Source: Janibacter melonis
GTDB taxonomy: Bacteria > Actinomycetota > Actinomycetes > Actinomycetales > Dermatophilaceae
Direction: 5' to 3'
DNA: 64,000 nucleotides
Assembly (NCBI RefSeq): GCF_020567375.1
Contig: NZ_JAJBZM010000001.1
Span: forward strand, 727,935-791,934
Part shown: in pieces, positions 1 through 8,340 of the stretch
How the letters are laid out: every line of letters begins with the position of its first letter
How positions within the stretch are numbered: position 1 is the stretch's first letter
Program-made: the position numbers and the translations under genes
The notes under the pieces: generated by a model
The model's database searches: none
What the model saw: the letters and a program-made list of their open reading frames with translations, nothing else
What the model was told of the DNA's origin: nothing

Positions 1-64
1 GTGCACGGCGGCGACGCGGTCATCGCGCCGAGCATCGTCGATCCCCCAGGATCCGGGCGCATTG

Positions 65-86
65 CCATACCTCGGCGAAGGGGGGG
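65..86. repeat. single arm of the CCATACCTCGGCGAAGG repeat family
   Basis: The sequence CCATACCTCGGCGAAGG followed by a G-run is the same as one arm of the 20-bp inverted repeats at 19851-19928 and 43029-43105. Only one arm is present here. It lies about 100 nt beyond the stop of the permease gene, on its 3' side, as the other two copies lie just 3' of genes. The remainder of 1-182 shows no supportable gene apart from the repeat at 112-158. Confidence 0.7.
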
Positions 87-111
87 CCGAGACCACCACC
101 CCGCGCGGTTT

Positions 112-158
112 CGAGGCTCAGGCCCTGGCGGGCCTTCGCACCTCATCCACCAACCGTC
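112..158. repeat. REP-like palindromic element (GTTTCGAGGCTC...CGCACCTC...CCACCA)
   Basis: The ends GTTTCGAGGCTC and CGCACCTCATCCACCA match the elements at 4043-4087 and 60271-60511. The middle is a short palindrome (GGCCCT/GGCGGGCC). It is intergenic, just 3' of the permease gene that ends at 183. Confidence 0.7.
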
Positions 159-182
159 CCCATCCCCGTCACCGGGCCTGCG

Positions 183-1559
183 TCACCGCGCCATCCCGCT
201 CTCGACGTCGGCCTCGGCGAAGTCCATCTCCGGGGGCGGGCGGCGGAAGCCGCGGGTGAGCCAGGCGAGGTAGGCGATGCCCACGGCGAGCCAGATCAGG
301 CCCAGCCGCAGCGACTGACCGCTGAGCGAGGTCCACAGCCACACCGACATCGCGAAGCCGACGAGCGGCATGACGAGGTAGCGCACGAGATCGGCCCCAG
401 CACGCCGACCCTCGTCGACGACGTAGTGCTTGACGACCGCGAGGTTGACGGTCGAGAAGGCGGCGAGCGCGCCGAAGCTCACGACCGACGCGAGCAGGTC
501 GAGGCTGATGACCGTGGCGAGCAGCGAGATCACCGAGACGAGCACGATGGCGACAACCGGCGTGCGCCACCGTCGTGACAGCAGCGCGAGCGGGCGGGGC
601 AGCACCCCGTCGCGGCCCATGACGTACATGATCCGGGTGACCGAGGCCTGCGAGGTGAGCGCGCTGCCGATGCAGCCCGCCACGTACGCGGCGGTGAAGA
701 AGGTGCCCAGCCACGACCCGCTCACCGCCGCCATGACGTCGAGCGTCGCCGAGTCCGGGTCGGCGAAGGTCGTCGCGGGCGCCGCGAGCTGGGCGACCGA
801 GGAGAGCAGCACGAACATCACGCCGCCGGCGACGGTGACGAGCAGGATCGCCCGGGGGATGTCCCGCCGCGGGTCGCGCGCCTCCTCCGCCATCGTCGAC
901 ACCGCGTCGAAGCCGAGGAAGCTCAGGCACAGGATCGCCGCCCCGGCGAGGACCGGCCCGATCCCCTCGACCGAGGCATCCCCGACGAAGGGGTTGACGA
1001 CCGTCTCGACACCACCGGCGGCCCGCAGCGCGAGCGCGACGAAGACGACGATGAAGACGGCCTGCACGGCGATGATGATCGAGCTGGCCCGCGCGATGCT
1101 CGTGATGCCGACGACGTTGAGCACGGTGACGAGCGCGATCGCGAGCACCACCCACACCCACAGCGGCACGGCGGGGAACTGCGCCTCCATGTAGATGCCG
1201 ATGACGAGGTAGTTGATCATCGGCAGGAAGAGGTAGTCGAGCATGAGCGACCACCCGGTGAGGAAGCCCGCGTGGCTGCCGAAGGTGCGCTGCGAGTACG
1301 TGTACGCCGACCCCGCCACGGGGAAGGCGCGCACCATCCGCGCGTAGCTGAAGGCGGTGAAGATCATCGCGAAGGTCGTCACGCAGTACGCGAGGGCGAC
1401 CCGCCCGCCGGTCTCCTGCGTGACGATGCCGTACGTCGTGAAGACCGTGAGCGGCACGAGGTAGGCCAGCCCGAAGAGGACGAGCGAGGGCAGCCCGAGA
1501 GCGCGGCGCAGGGTGACGTCCTGCCGGCTCGCGGGCGTGGGTCGAGGGGTCGTGCTCAT
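183..1559 (-). CDS. puuP: APC-superfamily putrescine importer (PuuP-like)
   Basis: A 458-residue integral membrane protein with about 12 hydrophobic segments, predicted to import an amine or amino acid, most likely putrescine, across the cytoplasmic membrane. The family resemblance to E. coli PuuP is clear in several places: GSAYTYSQRTFG near residue 108, the motif LDYLFLPMINYL, SFLGFDAVSTMAEEARDP in the middle and MPLVGFAMSVWLW near the end. The ATG overlaps the stop of the upstream amidohydrolase gene (ATGA), so it is the last gene of a nine-gene polyamine operon. It is a second uptake route beside the PotABCD importer. Substrate is inferred from family and neighbours; another amino acid or amine is possible. 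Confidence 0.85.
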   Translation of the reverse strand: MSTTPRPTPASRQDVTLRRALGLPSLVLFGLAYLVPLTVFTTYGIVTQETGGRVALAYCVTTFAMIFTAFSYARMVRAFPVAGSAYTYSQRTFGSHAGFLTGWSLMLDYLFLPMINYLVIGIYMEAQFPAVPLWVWVVLAIALVTVLNVVGITSIARASSIIIAVQAVFIVVFVALALRAAGGVETVVNPFVGDASVEGIGPVLAGAAILCLSFLGFDAVSTMAEEARDPRRDIPRAILLVTVAGGVMFVLLSSVAQLAAPATTFADPDSATLDVMAAVSGSWLGTFFTAAYVAGCIGSALTSQASVTRIMYVMGRDGVLPRPLALLSRRWRTPVVAIVLVSVISLLATVISLDLLASVVSFGALAAFSTVNLAVVKHYVVDEGRRAGADLVRYLVMPLVGFAMSVWLWTSLSGQSLRLGLIWLAVGIAYLAWLTRGFRRPPPEMDFAEADVESGMAR

Positions 1560-3244
1560 CTCGGGGCTCCTGCCTCGTCGGTGGCTGGGGAGGGATGGAC
1601 GGCTCGGCCAGCCAGCCAGGTCCGTCGGACCCGGATGCCGTCGATGTCACGCGGCGAAGGGAGGTCGCGCGGGTCGGCGGTGAGCTCGACGAGATCGGCG
1701 ACCGGCCCGCCGTCGACGCACCCGGGGTCGAGGCAGCCCGCGTCGCGGCGCGCCTGGTGCGCGCTGCCGAGGGTGTAGGCGGCGAGCGCCGCCTCGACCG
1801 GCAGGCGCTGCTCGGGCACCCACCCGCCCTCCGGCACGCGGTCCTGCGTCTGCCGCGAGCACGCGACCGCCATCCCCTCCAGCGGGTCCGCGGAGCTCAC
1901 CGGCCAGTCCGACCCGAAGCTCAGCGGCGCGCCGAGCGCGTGCAGGTCGGCCAGGCAGTACTGCTCGTCGACCCGCGGCTGGCCGAGCCGCGGCACGGTG
2001 AGCACCGTCATGAGGTCGTCGAGCTGGGCCCACAACGGCTCGGCGTTGGCGATGACGCCGAGCTCGGCGAAGCGGGCCCGGTCGGCCGCGTCGACGAGCT
2101 GCACATGGGCGATGACGGCACGTCGGTCACGCGGACCGTTGGCGGCCTCGGCGGCCGCGACCGCGTCGAGCGCGGCCCGCACGGCCCGGTCGCCGATCGC
2201 GTGGATGTGCGGCTGCAGCCCGTGGGCGTCCACCGCGGTGACGGCCTCGGCGAGCTGCTCGGGCGGCCAGACCATCATCCCGTCGACCGGGCACCCGCAC
2301 GCGGCGTGCTCCTCCGGGAGGCTGCCGTCGAGCAGCGTGGCGTAGGGCTCGAGCAGCGCGGCCGTGGCGTTCTCGACGACCCCGTCGGCGAAGAACTTCA
2401 CCGACTCGGCCCTCAGGTGCGGATGGCCCAGCGCCCGCACCTGCTCGCGCATCGCGAGGATCTCCTCGAGCTGGTCGGGCCAGCGCCGCGGGTCGGCGTG
2501 CAGCGCGAGGTCGAAGCGCACGGGCAGCCGGTCCTCACGGGCGGCGCGCAGCCAGGCCGGCAGCTCGGTCGGGGTGACCCATGCGTCCTGCACCCACGTG
2601 ACGCCGAGGGCCGCGTAGGCGCGACCGGCCCGCTCCACCGAGCGGACCATCGTCTCGACGTCCCACTCGCCGACCACGTCGATGACCAGGTCGACGGCCC
2701 CCCACTCGCGCAGCGTGCCCAGCGGCGAGCCGTCGGGTCGTCGCGCGATCTCGCCCAGCGGCGGGTCGGGCGTCTGCGCGGTGATGCCGCAGCGCTCGAG
2801 GGTCGCCGTGCTCACCCAGACCGTGTGGTAGTCCCAGGCCCGCAGGACGACCGGCCGGCCGGGTGCGGCCTCGTCGAGCCAGCGCGCGTCGAAGAGCCCC
2901 CCGTCGACGAGGCTCGCGTCGTAGGACGCGCCGCGGATGACGTCGAGGTCGGGGTGGGCCGCGGCGTACCGCGCGACCTCGGCGACGATCTCCTCGACGC
3001 TCGTGCACCCCCGGATCGCGGGCCCCTCGGACTCGAGCCCGCCGAAGAGCGGGTGGGCGTGGCCGTCGCCGAAGGCGGGCAGCAGCAGGGTCGGGACCTC
3101 GTGCTCGACGGCCCCGATCTCGCCCGCGCGCTCGCGCGCCCGGTCGCCCGTCGCGACGACCCGCCCGTCGTCGACGAGCAGCGCGTCGAGGTCGCCGGTG
3201 CACGCCGACCAGATGCGTCCGGTGAAGAGGGTGGTCTGGCTCAT
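1556..3244 (-). CDS. YtcJ-type metal-dependent amidohydrolase (Amidohydro_3)
   Basis: A 562-residue cytoplasmic enzyme of the exo-amidohydrolase family. The metal-binding HxH lies in FGDGHAHPLFGG (H62, H64), and the late Asp of the TIM barrel is probably in SFGSDWPVSSADPL. Family members hydrolyse C-N bonds of amides or cyclic amides; the substrate here is unknown. The start is the ATG that overlaps the stop of the nitrilase gene (ATGA), and its own stop overlaps the permease start, so expression is translationally coupled. Its position in a polyamine operon suggests removal of an acyl or amide group from a polyamine derivative (inference). Length is normal for the family. Confidence 0.85.
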   Translation of the reverse strand: MSQTTLFTGRIWSACTGDLDALLVDDGRVVATGDRARERAGEIGAVEHEVPTLLLPAFGDGHAHPLFGGLESEGPAIRGCTSVEEIVAEVARYAAAHPDLDVIRGASYDASLVDGGLFDARWLDEAAPGRPVVLRAWDYHTVWVSTATLERCGITAQTPDPPLGEIARRPDGSPLGTLREWGAVDLVIDVVGEWDVETMVRSVERAGRAYAALGVTWVQDAWVTPTELPAWLRAAREDRLPVRFDLALHADPRRWPDQLEEILAMREQVRALGHPHLRAESVKFFADGVVENATAALLEPYATLLDGSLPEEHAACGCPVDGMMVWPPEQLAEAVTAVDAHGLQPHIHAIGDRAVRAALDAVAAAEAANGPRDRRAVIAHVQLVDAADRARFAELGVIANAEPLWAQLDDLMTVLTVPRLGQPRVDEQYCLADLHALGAPLSFGSDWPVSSADPLEGMAVACSRQTQDRVPEGGWVPEQRLPVEAALAAYTLGSAHQARRDAGCLDPGCVDGGPVADLVELTADPRDLPSPRDIDGIRVRRTWLAGRAVHPSPATDEAGAPR

Positions 3245-4104
3245 CGCTCGCCTCCGGCGTCGTAGATCTCGGGCCTGCGGTCGGCGAGGTAGGTCGCCCC
3301 GTCCGGCGGGCGCGCGGCGCGCAGCGGCAGGTCGACGACGAGGAGCTCCTCGCCGTCGGGTCCTCCGCGGGCGAGGACGGCGCCGTCCGGCCCGACGACG
3401 ACGCTCGCCCCGACGTAGCGGGTCTCGCCCTCGCTCCCGCAGTGGTTGGCGTAGACGACGGGCGTCGCGTTCTCGATCGCCCGTGAGCGCACCACTATGT
3501 CGTTGACCGCGACGTAGGGCTCCATGTTGGCCGTCGGCACGAGCACGGCGCGTGCCCCGGCGAGCGCCGCCGCACGCACCGCCTCGGGGAACTCCACGTC
3601 GTAGCAGACCATCGTCGCGACCGGCACCCCGTCGACCGAGCCGAGGGCGAAGGGGTGGTCGCCCGCCTCGACCCGGGTCGCGTCGAGACCGCCGAAGAGG
3701 TGCGCCTTGTCGTGGACGACGACGCCCTCGGCGGAGGCGACGACCCCGCTGTTGCGCCACGTCCCCGCGGGGTCGACGCGCAGGACGCCCGCGACGACCG
3801 CGACCCCGGTCGAGCGAGCGACCTCGGCGACTGCGTCGACGGCGCCGTCGACGTCCTCCGGCTCGAGGACCCCCACGTCGTACCCGGTGAGCACGGCCTC
3901 GGGGGCGACGACCACCCGCGCGCCCTGCACCGCGGCTGACGTCGCCGCGGCGCGCAGGCGGGCGAGGTTCGCCGCCGGGTCGCGGGGCTCGGGGTGGCAC
4001 TGCCAGACCGCGACCCGCAGGGTCTCGGGGGGCGGCACGGTGGTCTCGGGGCTCAGGCCCTGGCGGGCCCTCGCACCTCGACCGGCGACGGGGCTCTCGC
4101 TCAT
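3241..4104 (-). CDS. nitrilase-superfamily carbon-nitrogen hydrolase
   Basis: A 287-residue amidase of the nitrilase superfamily with the full Glu-Lys-Cys triad: E69 in VVAPEAVLTGYD, K133 in VHDKAHLFGG and C167 in MVCYDVEFPEA. Likely substrates in this context are N-carbamoylputrescine or another amide of a polyamine or omega-amino acid, but the sequence does not settle this. The first ~22 residues are not family-like: they are encoded by a copy of the intergenic repeat (4043-4087). The domain starts at LRVAVWQ (residue 29), and a GTG at codon 23 (4038) is an alternative start. The ATG at 4104 is preferred because GAGGAG lies upstream and the frame is open. Overlaps the next gene by ATGA. Confidence 0.85.
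   Translation of the reverse strand: MSESPVAGRGARARQGLSPETTVPPPETLRVAVWQCHPEPRDPAANLARLRAAATSAAVQGARVVVAPEAVLTGYDVGVLEPEDVDGAVDAVAEVARSTGVAVVAGVLRVDPAGTWRNSGVVASAEGVVVHDKAHLFGGLDATRVEAGDHPFALGSVDGVPVATMVCYDVEFPEAVRAAALAGARAVLVPTANMEPYVAVNDIVVRSRAIENATPVVYANHCGSEGETRYVGASVVVGPDGAVLARGGPDGEELLVVDLPLRAARPPDGATYLADRRPEIYDAGGER
4043..4087. repeat. REP-like element inside the 5' end of the nitrilase gene
   Basis: GGTGGTCTCGGGGCTC, then GGCCCTGGCGGGCC, then CGCACCTCGACCGG is a close relative of the elements at 112-158 and 60271-60511. Here it is read through in frame and encodes residues ~7-22 of the nitrilase-family protein, if the ATG at 4104 is used. Confidence 0.6.
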
Positions 4105-4117
4105 CGCGCCACCGCGC

Positions 4118-5395
4118 TCATCGCTCCTCCATCCCCCAGGCCGAGCCGTACCCGGCCGGCGCGGGGGCTGCGAGGAGGTCGAGGAAGGGGCGCGCGGGGA
4201 AGGCCTCCGGGCCGAGCACGCCGGTGCCGGACCACTCCCCCGTCGCGAGGAGCTCGAGGGCGACGACGGGGTTGATCGCGGTCTGCCACACGACGCACTG
4301 GGCGTCGAAGTCCCGCATCGAGTCGGCGTTGTCGACGACGTGGTAGAGGTAGACCGCGCGCGGCTGCCCGTCGGTGCCGGTGCCGGTGACGTAGAGCCCG
4401 GCGCACGTCTTGCCCTCCATCCGCGGGCCGATGCTCGCGGGGTCGGGCAGCACGGCGGCGACGACGTCGCGAGGGCTGACCTGCACGCCCTTGACGTCCA
4501 CCGGCTGCGTCGAGTCGAGCCCGAGCGCGTGCAGCTGGCGCAGCATGGCGATCATCTCGGCGCCGAGCCCGTACTTGAAGGTCACCCGCTGCGCGTCGAC
4601 CCACCGCGGCATGAGGAGCACCTCCTCGTGCTCGACGTGGACGCACTCGACCGGGCCGATCCCCTCGGGGAAGTCGAAGACCTCGGGCTCGGCGAAGGGG
4701 GGCAGCGTGAAGAAGCCCGCCTCGACGTCGCCGCCGGCGGCTTGCGCCCGCTCCCGCTCCCACACGACCGGCGGGTTGAGGCACTCCTCGATGATCGTCC
4801 ACATCGAGAAGCCGGGCGCGAAGACCTCGCGCCCCTCCGCGTCGCGAACGACGAGGTTCGCCCCGTCGCGGGTGCCGAGCTCGTCGATCGAGGAGAAGAG
4901 CTCGTCGGCGGCGTACCGGGCGAAGACGTCGGACAGCCCGGGCTCGACGCCCATCCCGACGAGCGCGAGCCGGCCCGCCGACTCCCACTCCCCCGCCTGG
5001 GCGAGCTGCTCGTCGCCGAGCTTGACCCCGACCTCCTCGTACGGGCGCTCCGGGTGTGGCCGCGACAGCGACATCGCCATGTCCAGGTAGTCCGCCCCAG
5101 CGGCGAGCGCCCCCGTGAAGATCGGCATGACGAAGCGCGGGTCGACGGCGTTGAAGACGTGGGTCGCCCCGTGCTCGCGCGCGAGCGCCGCGACCGCCCC
5201 TGGGTCGGAGGCGTCGACCTGGGCGGCCACGAGACGGGACTCGCCCTCCCTTCGCCCGCTCGCCGCGGCCACGGTCGACTCGGCCCGCTCCAGCGAGTAG
5301 TCCGCGACCACCCACCGCTCGAAGTAGTCGCGGTCGACGGCGATCTTCGCCGCGGCGTCGCCGACGCCCCCAGCACCGATCATGAGCACTCGCAC
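4118..5395 (-). CDS. saccharopine dehydrogenase-like / carboxynorspermidine dehydrogenase-like oxidoreductase
   Basis: A 425-residue NAD(P)-dependent oxidoreductase. The Rossmann motif GAGGVG (G7, G9, G12) opens the protein, followed by the family's catalytic alpha/beta domain and a typical C-terminus (TAINPVVALELLATGEW). The family includes saccharopine dehydrogenase, lysine dehydrogenases and carboxy(nor)spermidine dehydrogenase, which all join or split an amino group and an aldehyde. With polyamine genes on both sides a role in making or breaking a secondary amine of a polyamine is attractive, but lysine catabolism is equally possible. The GTG start is preceded by GGAGGAGGAG at good spacing. 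It lies 37 nt after potC and 13 nt before the nitrilase gene. Confidence 0.8.
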   Translation of the reverse strand: MRVLMIGAGGVGDAAAKIAVDRDYFERWVVADYSLERAESTVAAASGRREGESRLVAAQVDASDPGAVAALAREHGATHVFNAVDPRFVMPIFTGALAAGADYLDMAMSLSRPHPERPYEEVGVKLGDEQLAQAGEWESAGRLALVGMGVEPGLSDVFARYAADELFSSIDELGTRDGANLVVRDAEGREVFAPGFSMWTIIEECLNPPVVWERERAQAAGGDVEAGFFTLPPFAEPEVFDFPEGIGPVECVHVEHEEVLLMPRWVDAQRVTFKYGLGAEMIAMLRQLHALGLDSTQPVDVKGVQVSPRDVVAAVLPDPASIGPRMEGKTCAGLYVTGTGTDGQPRAVYLYHVVDNADSMRDFDAQCVVWQTAINPVVALELLATGEWSGTGVLGPEAFPARPFLDLLAAPAPAGYGSAWGMEER

Positions 5396-5432
5396 GGGGT
5401 CTCCTCCTCCGCCCGCCGCGCTCTCGCGCGGG

Positions 5433-6272
5433 TCAGGCGCTCTTGCGGCGGTTGCCGACGACCTGCGCGAGGACGACGAGCAGCACCGCGATGACGAACA
5501 TCGAGAAGCCGATGACGTTGGCCTGCGCGGGGATGCCGCGCAGATAGCTGACGTAGACGAACTTCGGGAAGGTCGTCTCGTCGCCGGACACGAAGTTGGT
5601 GATGATGAAGTCGTCGAAGGACAGGCTGAAGGCGAGGAGCGCGGCGCCGACGATGCCCGGCAGGACCAGCGGGAAGGTCACCCTCCAGAACGTCCCGCCG
5701 GGCCCGGCGTAGAGGTCCTGCGCCGCCTCCTCGAGCCGGGGGTCGAGGCTCTGCAGCCGGGCCTTGACCGTGACGACGACGAAGCTCACGCAGAACATGA
5801 TGTGGGCGATGACGATCGTCCAGAAGCCCAGCTGCAGCCCCACCCGCGAGAAGCCCTGCACGAAGATCGTCAGCAGGCTCGCACCGAGGACGATCTCCGG
5901 CGTCGCCATCGGGATGAAGACGAGGAAGTTGCCCGTGCCGCGCCCGCGGAAGCGGTGCCGCACGAGGGCGAAGGCGATCATCGTGCCGAGGACGGTGGCG
6001 ACGAGCGTCGCGATCGCGCCGATCTGGATGGACTTCACGAGCGACTCGCACACCCCGGGCGCACCGCACGGGTTCTGCCAGTGCTTGAGCGTCGGCCCCG
6101 CCTCGGAGTTCCACGTGATGTTCGACTTCTTGTAGTCGTTGAAGGAGAAGACGAAGGTGTACGCCACCGGCAGGAAGAGGTAGAAGAGCGCGAGCAGCGC
6201 CGCGATCATCGCGAAGCGCTCGCCGATCCAGAAGCGGACCCGGCGCACGAAGGGGGTGGACGTGGCGCTCAC
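5433..6272 (-). CDS. potC: polyamine ABC transporter permease PotC
   Basis: A 279-residue inner-membrane permease with six hydrophobic segments and the EAA loop characteristic of PotC-like proteins (LEEAAQDLYAGPGGTFWRV near residue 170). It forms the translocation channel with PotB. The start is the GTG overlapping the potB stop (GTGA); the longer upstream reading frame belongs to the potB region and is not used. Operon order potD-A-B-C is that of spermidine/putrescine importers. A large periplasm-facing-type loop with two Cys (CGAPGVCESL) sits between the first two segments. Confidence 0.92.
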   Translation of the reverse strand: MSATSTPFVRRVRFWIGERFAMIAALLALFYLFLPVAYTFVFSFNDYKKSNITWNSEAGPTLKHWQNPCGAPGVCESLVKSIQIGAIATLVATVLGTMIAFALVRHRFRGRGTGNFLVFIPMATPEIVLGASLLTIFVQGFSRVGLQLGFWTIVIAHIMFCVSFVVVTVKARLQSLDPRLEEAAQDLYAGPGGTFWRVTFPLVLPGIVGAALLAFSLSFDDFIITNFVSGDETTFPKFVYVSYLRGIPAQANVIGFSMFVIAVLLVVLAQVVGNRRKSA

Positions 6273-7189
6273 AGCAGCTCCTCGGTCCCGAAGCGGCGGA
6301 CGTAGACGAAGACGAGGGCGAGGATGATCGCCATGAGGGTGAAGGACAGCGCGGCCGCCGTGTCGAAGCCGCCGGGCACCCGGAAGAACTGGCTCTCGAT
6401 GACGTTGCCGACCATCTTCGTGCTCCGGTCCGAGCCGAGCAGCTCGGCGTTGACGTAGTCGCCCGCTGCGGGGATGAAGGTGAGCAGCGTGCCGGCGAGG
6501 ACGCCGGGCAGCGACATCGGCAGGGTGACGGTGCGGAAGGTCGTGAAGCCGTTCGCGTAGAGGTCGCCGCCGGCCTCGATGACCCGCGGGTCGGCCCGCT
6601 CGAGCGAGGCGTAGATCGGCAGCACCATGAAGGGCAAGAAGTTGTACGTCAGACCGGCGACGACGGCGACCCAGGTCTCGGTGATGTGCCCGCCGGGGAG
6701 CAGGTGCAGGGTGCGCAGGGTGCTCGCGACGGGACCCTCGTCGGAGAGGATCTGGCGCCACGCGATCGTGCGCAGGATGAAGCTCGTGAAGAAGGGCGCG
6801 ACGACGCAGATGAGCATGACGTTGCGCCAGCGCCCGGCCTTGAAGGCCATCGCGTAGGCGAGCGGGTAGGCCAGGACGAAGGCGAAGAAGGTCGCGAGCC
6901 CGCCGAAGAGCAGCGAGCGCACCATGTGCGGCCAGAACTCCACGAAGGCGTCGACGTAGTTGCCGAGGTTGACGTCGCGGTAGTAGTACCCCGGGTAGCC
7001 CGGGAAGTCGCTCTGCAGCGAGACGGTGAAGAGCTGGACGAGCGGCACGACGAAGAAGACGACGAGCCACAGCACGCCCGGCAGGAGCAGCAGGTAGGCC
7101 GTCCGGCTCGAGCGGCGCCCGCCCTTCGCGTGGTCCGCCCCGTCACCGCCGGTCCCGGCGGCGGCGCCGAGACCGTGGGCGATGCTCAC
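6269..7189 (-). CDS. potB: polyamine ABC transporter permease PotB
   Basis: A 306-residue permease with a hydrophobic segment at about residues 35-55 (LLLLPGVLWLVVFFVVPL) and five further segments. The EAA loop is VIEAGGDLYANGFTTFRTV. It pairs with PotC. The start chosen is the GTG overlapping the potA stop (GTGA); an upstream ATG would place most of the N-terminus in a frame overlapping potA and is unlikely. Two large loops contain aromatic residues (PGYPGYYYRDV). Confidence 0.92.
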   Translation of the reverse strand: MSIAHGLGAAAGTGGDGADHAKGGRRSSRTAYLLLLPGVLWLVVFFVVPLVQLFTVSLQSDFPGYPGYYYRDVNLGNYVDAFVEFWPHMVRSLLFGGLATFFAFVLAYPLAYAMAFKAGRWRNVMLICVVAPFFTSFILRTIAWRQILSDEGPVASTLRTLHLLPGGHITETWVAVVAGLTYNFLPFMVLPIYASLERADPRVIEAGGDLYANGFTTFRTVTLPMSLPGVLAGTLLTFIPAAGDYVNAELLGSDRSTKMVGNVIESQFFRVPGGFDTAAALSFTLMAIILALVFVYVRRFGTEELL

Positions 7190-8340
7190 GCCGGCTCCCC
7201 CGCGGCGACGCGACCGGCCTCGGCGGCCTGCGCGTCGGCGGGCACGGCGAAGGCGTGCGCGTCCTTCCACGACAGCCACACCTCGTCGCCGCGGCGGATC
7301 GTGTTGCGCTCGACGTCGAGGTTCTGCTCGTAGACCGACCACACGGAGCCGCTCGGTACCTCGACGAGGTACTGCGTCGCGACCCCGGTGAAGGAGACGT
7401 CCTGGACGACGGCGCGCACGTCGCTGCCGGCGCCGTCGGGGCGGTGCTCGTGGATCGTCACCTTCTCGGGGCGCACGCCGAAGAGGACGTCGTCGCCCTC
7501 GCCGCCCGAGCGCTCCCGGTGCACCTTGACCCGGGTACCCGCGACCTCGAGGACCTCGAAGTCGCCGTCGCGGTCGACGACCCGGCCGGCCCCGATGTTG
7601 GACTGGCCGAGGAAGGTCGAGACGAAGGCGGTGCGCGGCAGGTCGTAGAGCGCCTCGGGGTGGCCCATCTGCTCGATCCGGCCCTGGTTCATCACGGCCA
7701 CGGTGTCGGCCATCGTCATGGCCTCCTCCTGGTCGTGGGTGACGTGGACGAAGGTGAGCCCGACCTCGGTCTGGATGCGCTTGAGCTCGACCTGCATCTC
7801 GCGACGCAGCTTGAGGTCGAGCGCGCCGAGCGGCTCGTCGAGCAGGAGCACCTCGGGGCGGTTGACGAGGGCCCGGGCGAGCGCGACGCGCTGCTGCTGA
7901 CCACCGGAGAGCTGGGTCGGCTTGCGCCCGGCGAGGTGGCCCATCTGCACGAGCTCGAGCGCCTCGTCGGCCTTCGTGCGCGCGTCCTTCTCGCCGCGCC
8001 GCTGCGGGCCGAAGGCGACGTTGTCGCGCACGGTGAGGTGCGGGAAGAGCGCGTAGCTCTGGAAGACGGTGTTGACCGGGCGCTCGTAGGGGCGCGACCC
8101 GGTGAGGTCGGTCTCGCCGATGAGGACCCGACCGGAGGTCGGCTGCTCGAGCCCGGCGACCATGCGCAGGGTCGTCGTCTTGCCGCAGCCCGAGGGGCCG
8201 AGGAGGGCGAAGAAGGACCCGCGCGGGATGGTGAGGTCGAGGTCGTCGACGGCGGTGAAGTCGCCGAAGGACTTCGTCACCGACTCGAGCTCGAGGTCGC
8301 CGTGCGCCTCACGGAAGCCGGACCCGGAGCGGCGGGCCAT
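7186..8340 (-). CDS. potA: polyamine ABC transporter ATP-binding protein PotA
   Basis: A 384-residue ATPase that energises the PotBC channel. Walker A GPSGCGKTT is at residues 48-56, Q-loop FQSYALFP near 93-100, signature LSGGQQQR at 144-151 and Walker B VLLLDEPLGALD at 164-175, followed by the H-loop HVTHDQEEA. A C-terminal TOBE-type domain (from about residue 270) is present, as in PotA/MalK-type ATPases. The ATG shares one base with the potD stop (TGATG), and the 3' end overlaps potB. Confidence 0.95.
   Translation of the reverse strand: MARRSGSGFREAHGDLELESVTKSFGDFTAVDDLDLTIPRGSFFALLGPSGCGKTTTLRMVAGLEQPTSGRVLIGETDLTGSRPYERPVNTVFQSYALFPHLTVRDNVAFGPQRRGEKDARTKADEALELVQMGHLAGRKPTQLSGGQQQRVALARALVNRPEVLLLDEPLGALDLKLRREMQVELKRIQTEVGLTFVHVTHDQEEAMTMADTVAVMNQGRIEQMGHPEALYDLPRTAFVSTFLGQSNIGAGRVVDRDGDFEVLEVAGTRVKVHRERSGGEGDDVLFGVRPEKVTIHEHRPDGAGSDVRAVVQDVSFTGVATQYLVEVPSGSVWSVYEQNLDVERNTIRRGDEVWLSWKDAHAFAVPADAQAAEAGRVAAGEPA

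Noticed and set aside
1595-3265. A 556-codon plus-strand open frame opposite the amidohydrolase gene
   Set aside because: High-GC antisense shadow; it lacks domain motifs, is rich in Arg/Gly/Asp/His, and the opposite strand encodes a well-conserved hydrolase.
1556-4000. An 814-codon version of the amidohydrolase extending into the nitrilase gene
   Set aside because: The first ~250 codons are Arg/Gly-rich shadow text; the family domain begins at the ATG at 3244, which overlaps the previous stop in the usual ATGA pattern.
3707-5494. A 595-codon plus-strand frame across the nitrilase and dehydrogenase genes
   Set aside because: Antisense shadow of two genes with clear catalytic motifs; no start context or family text.
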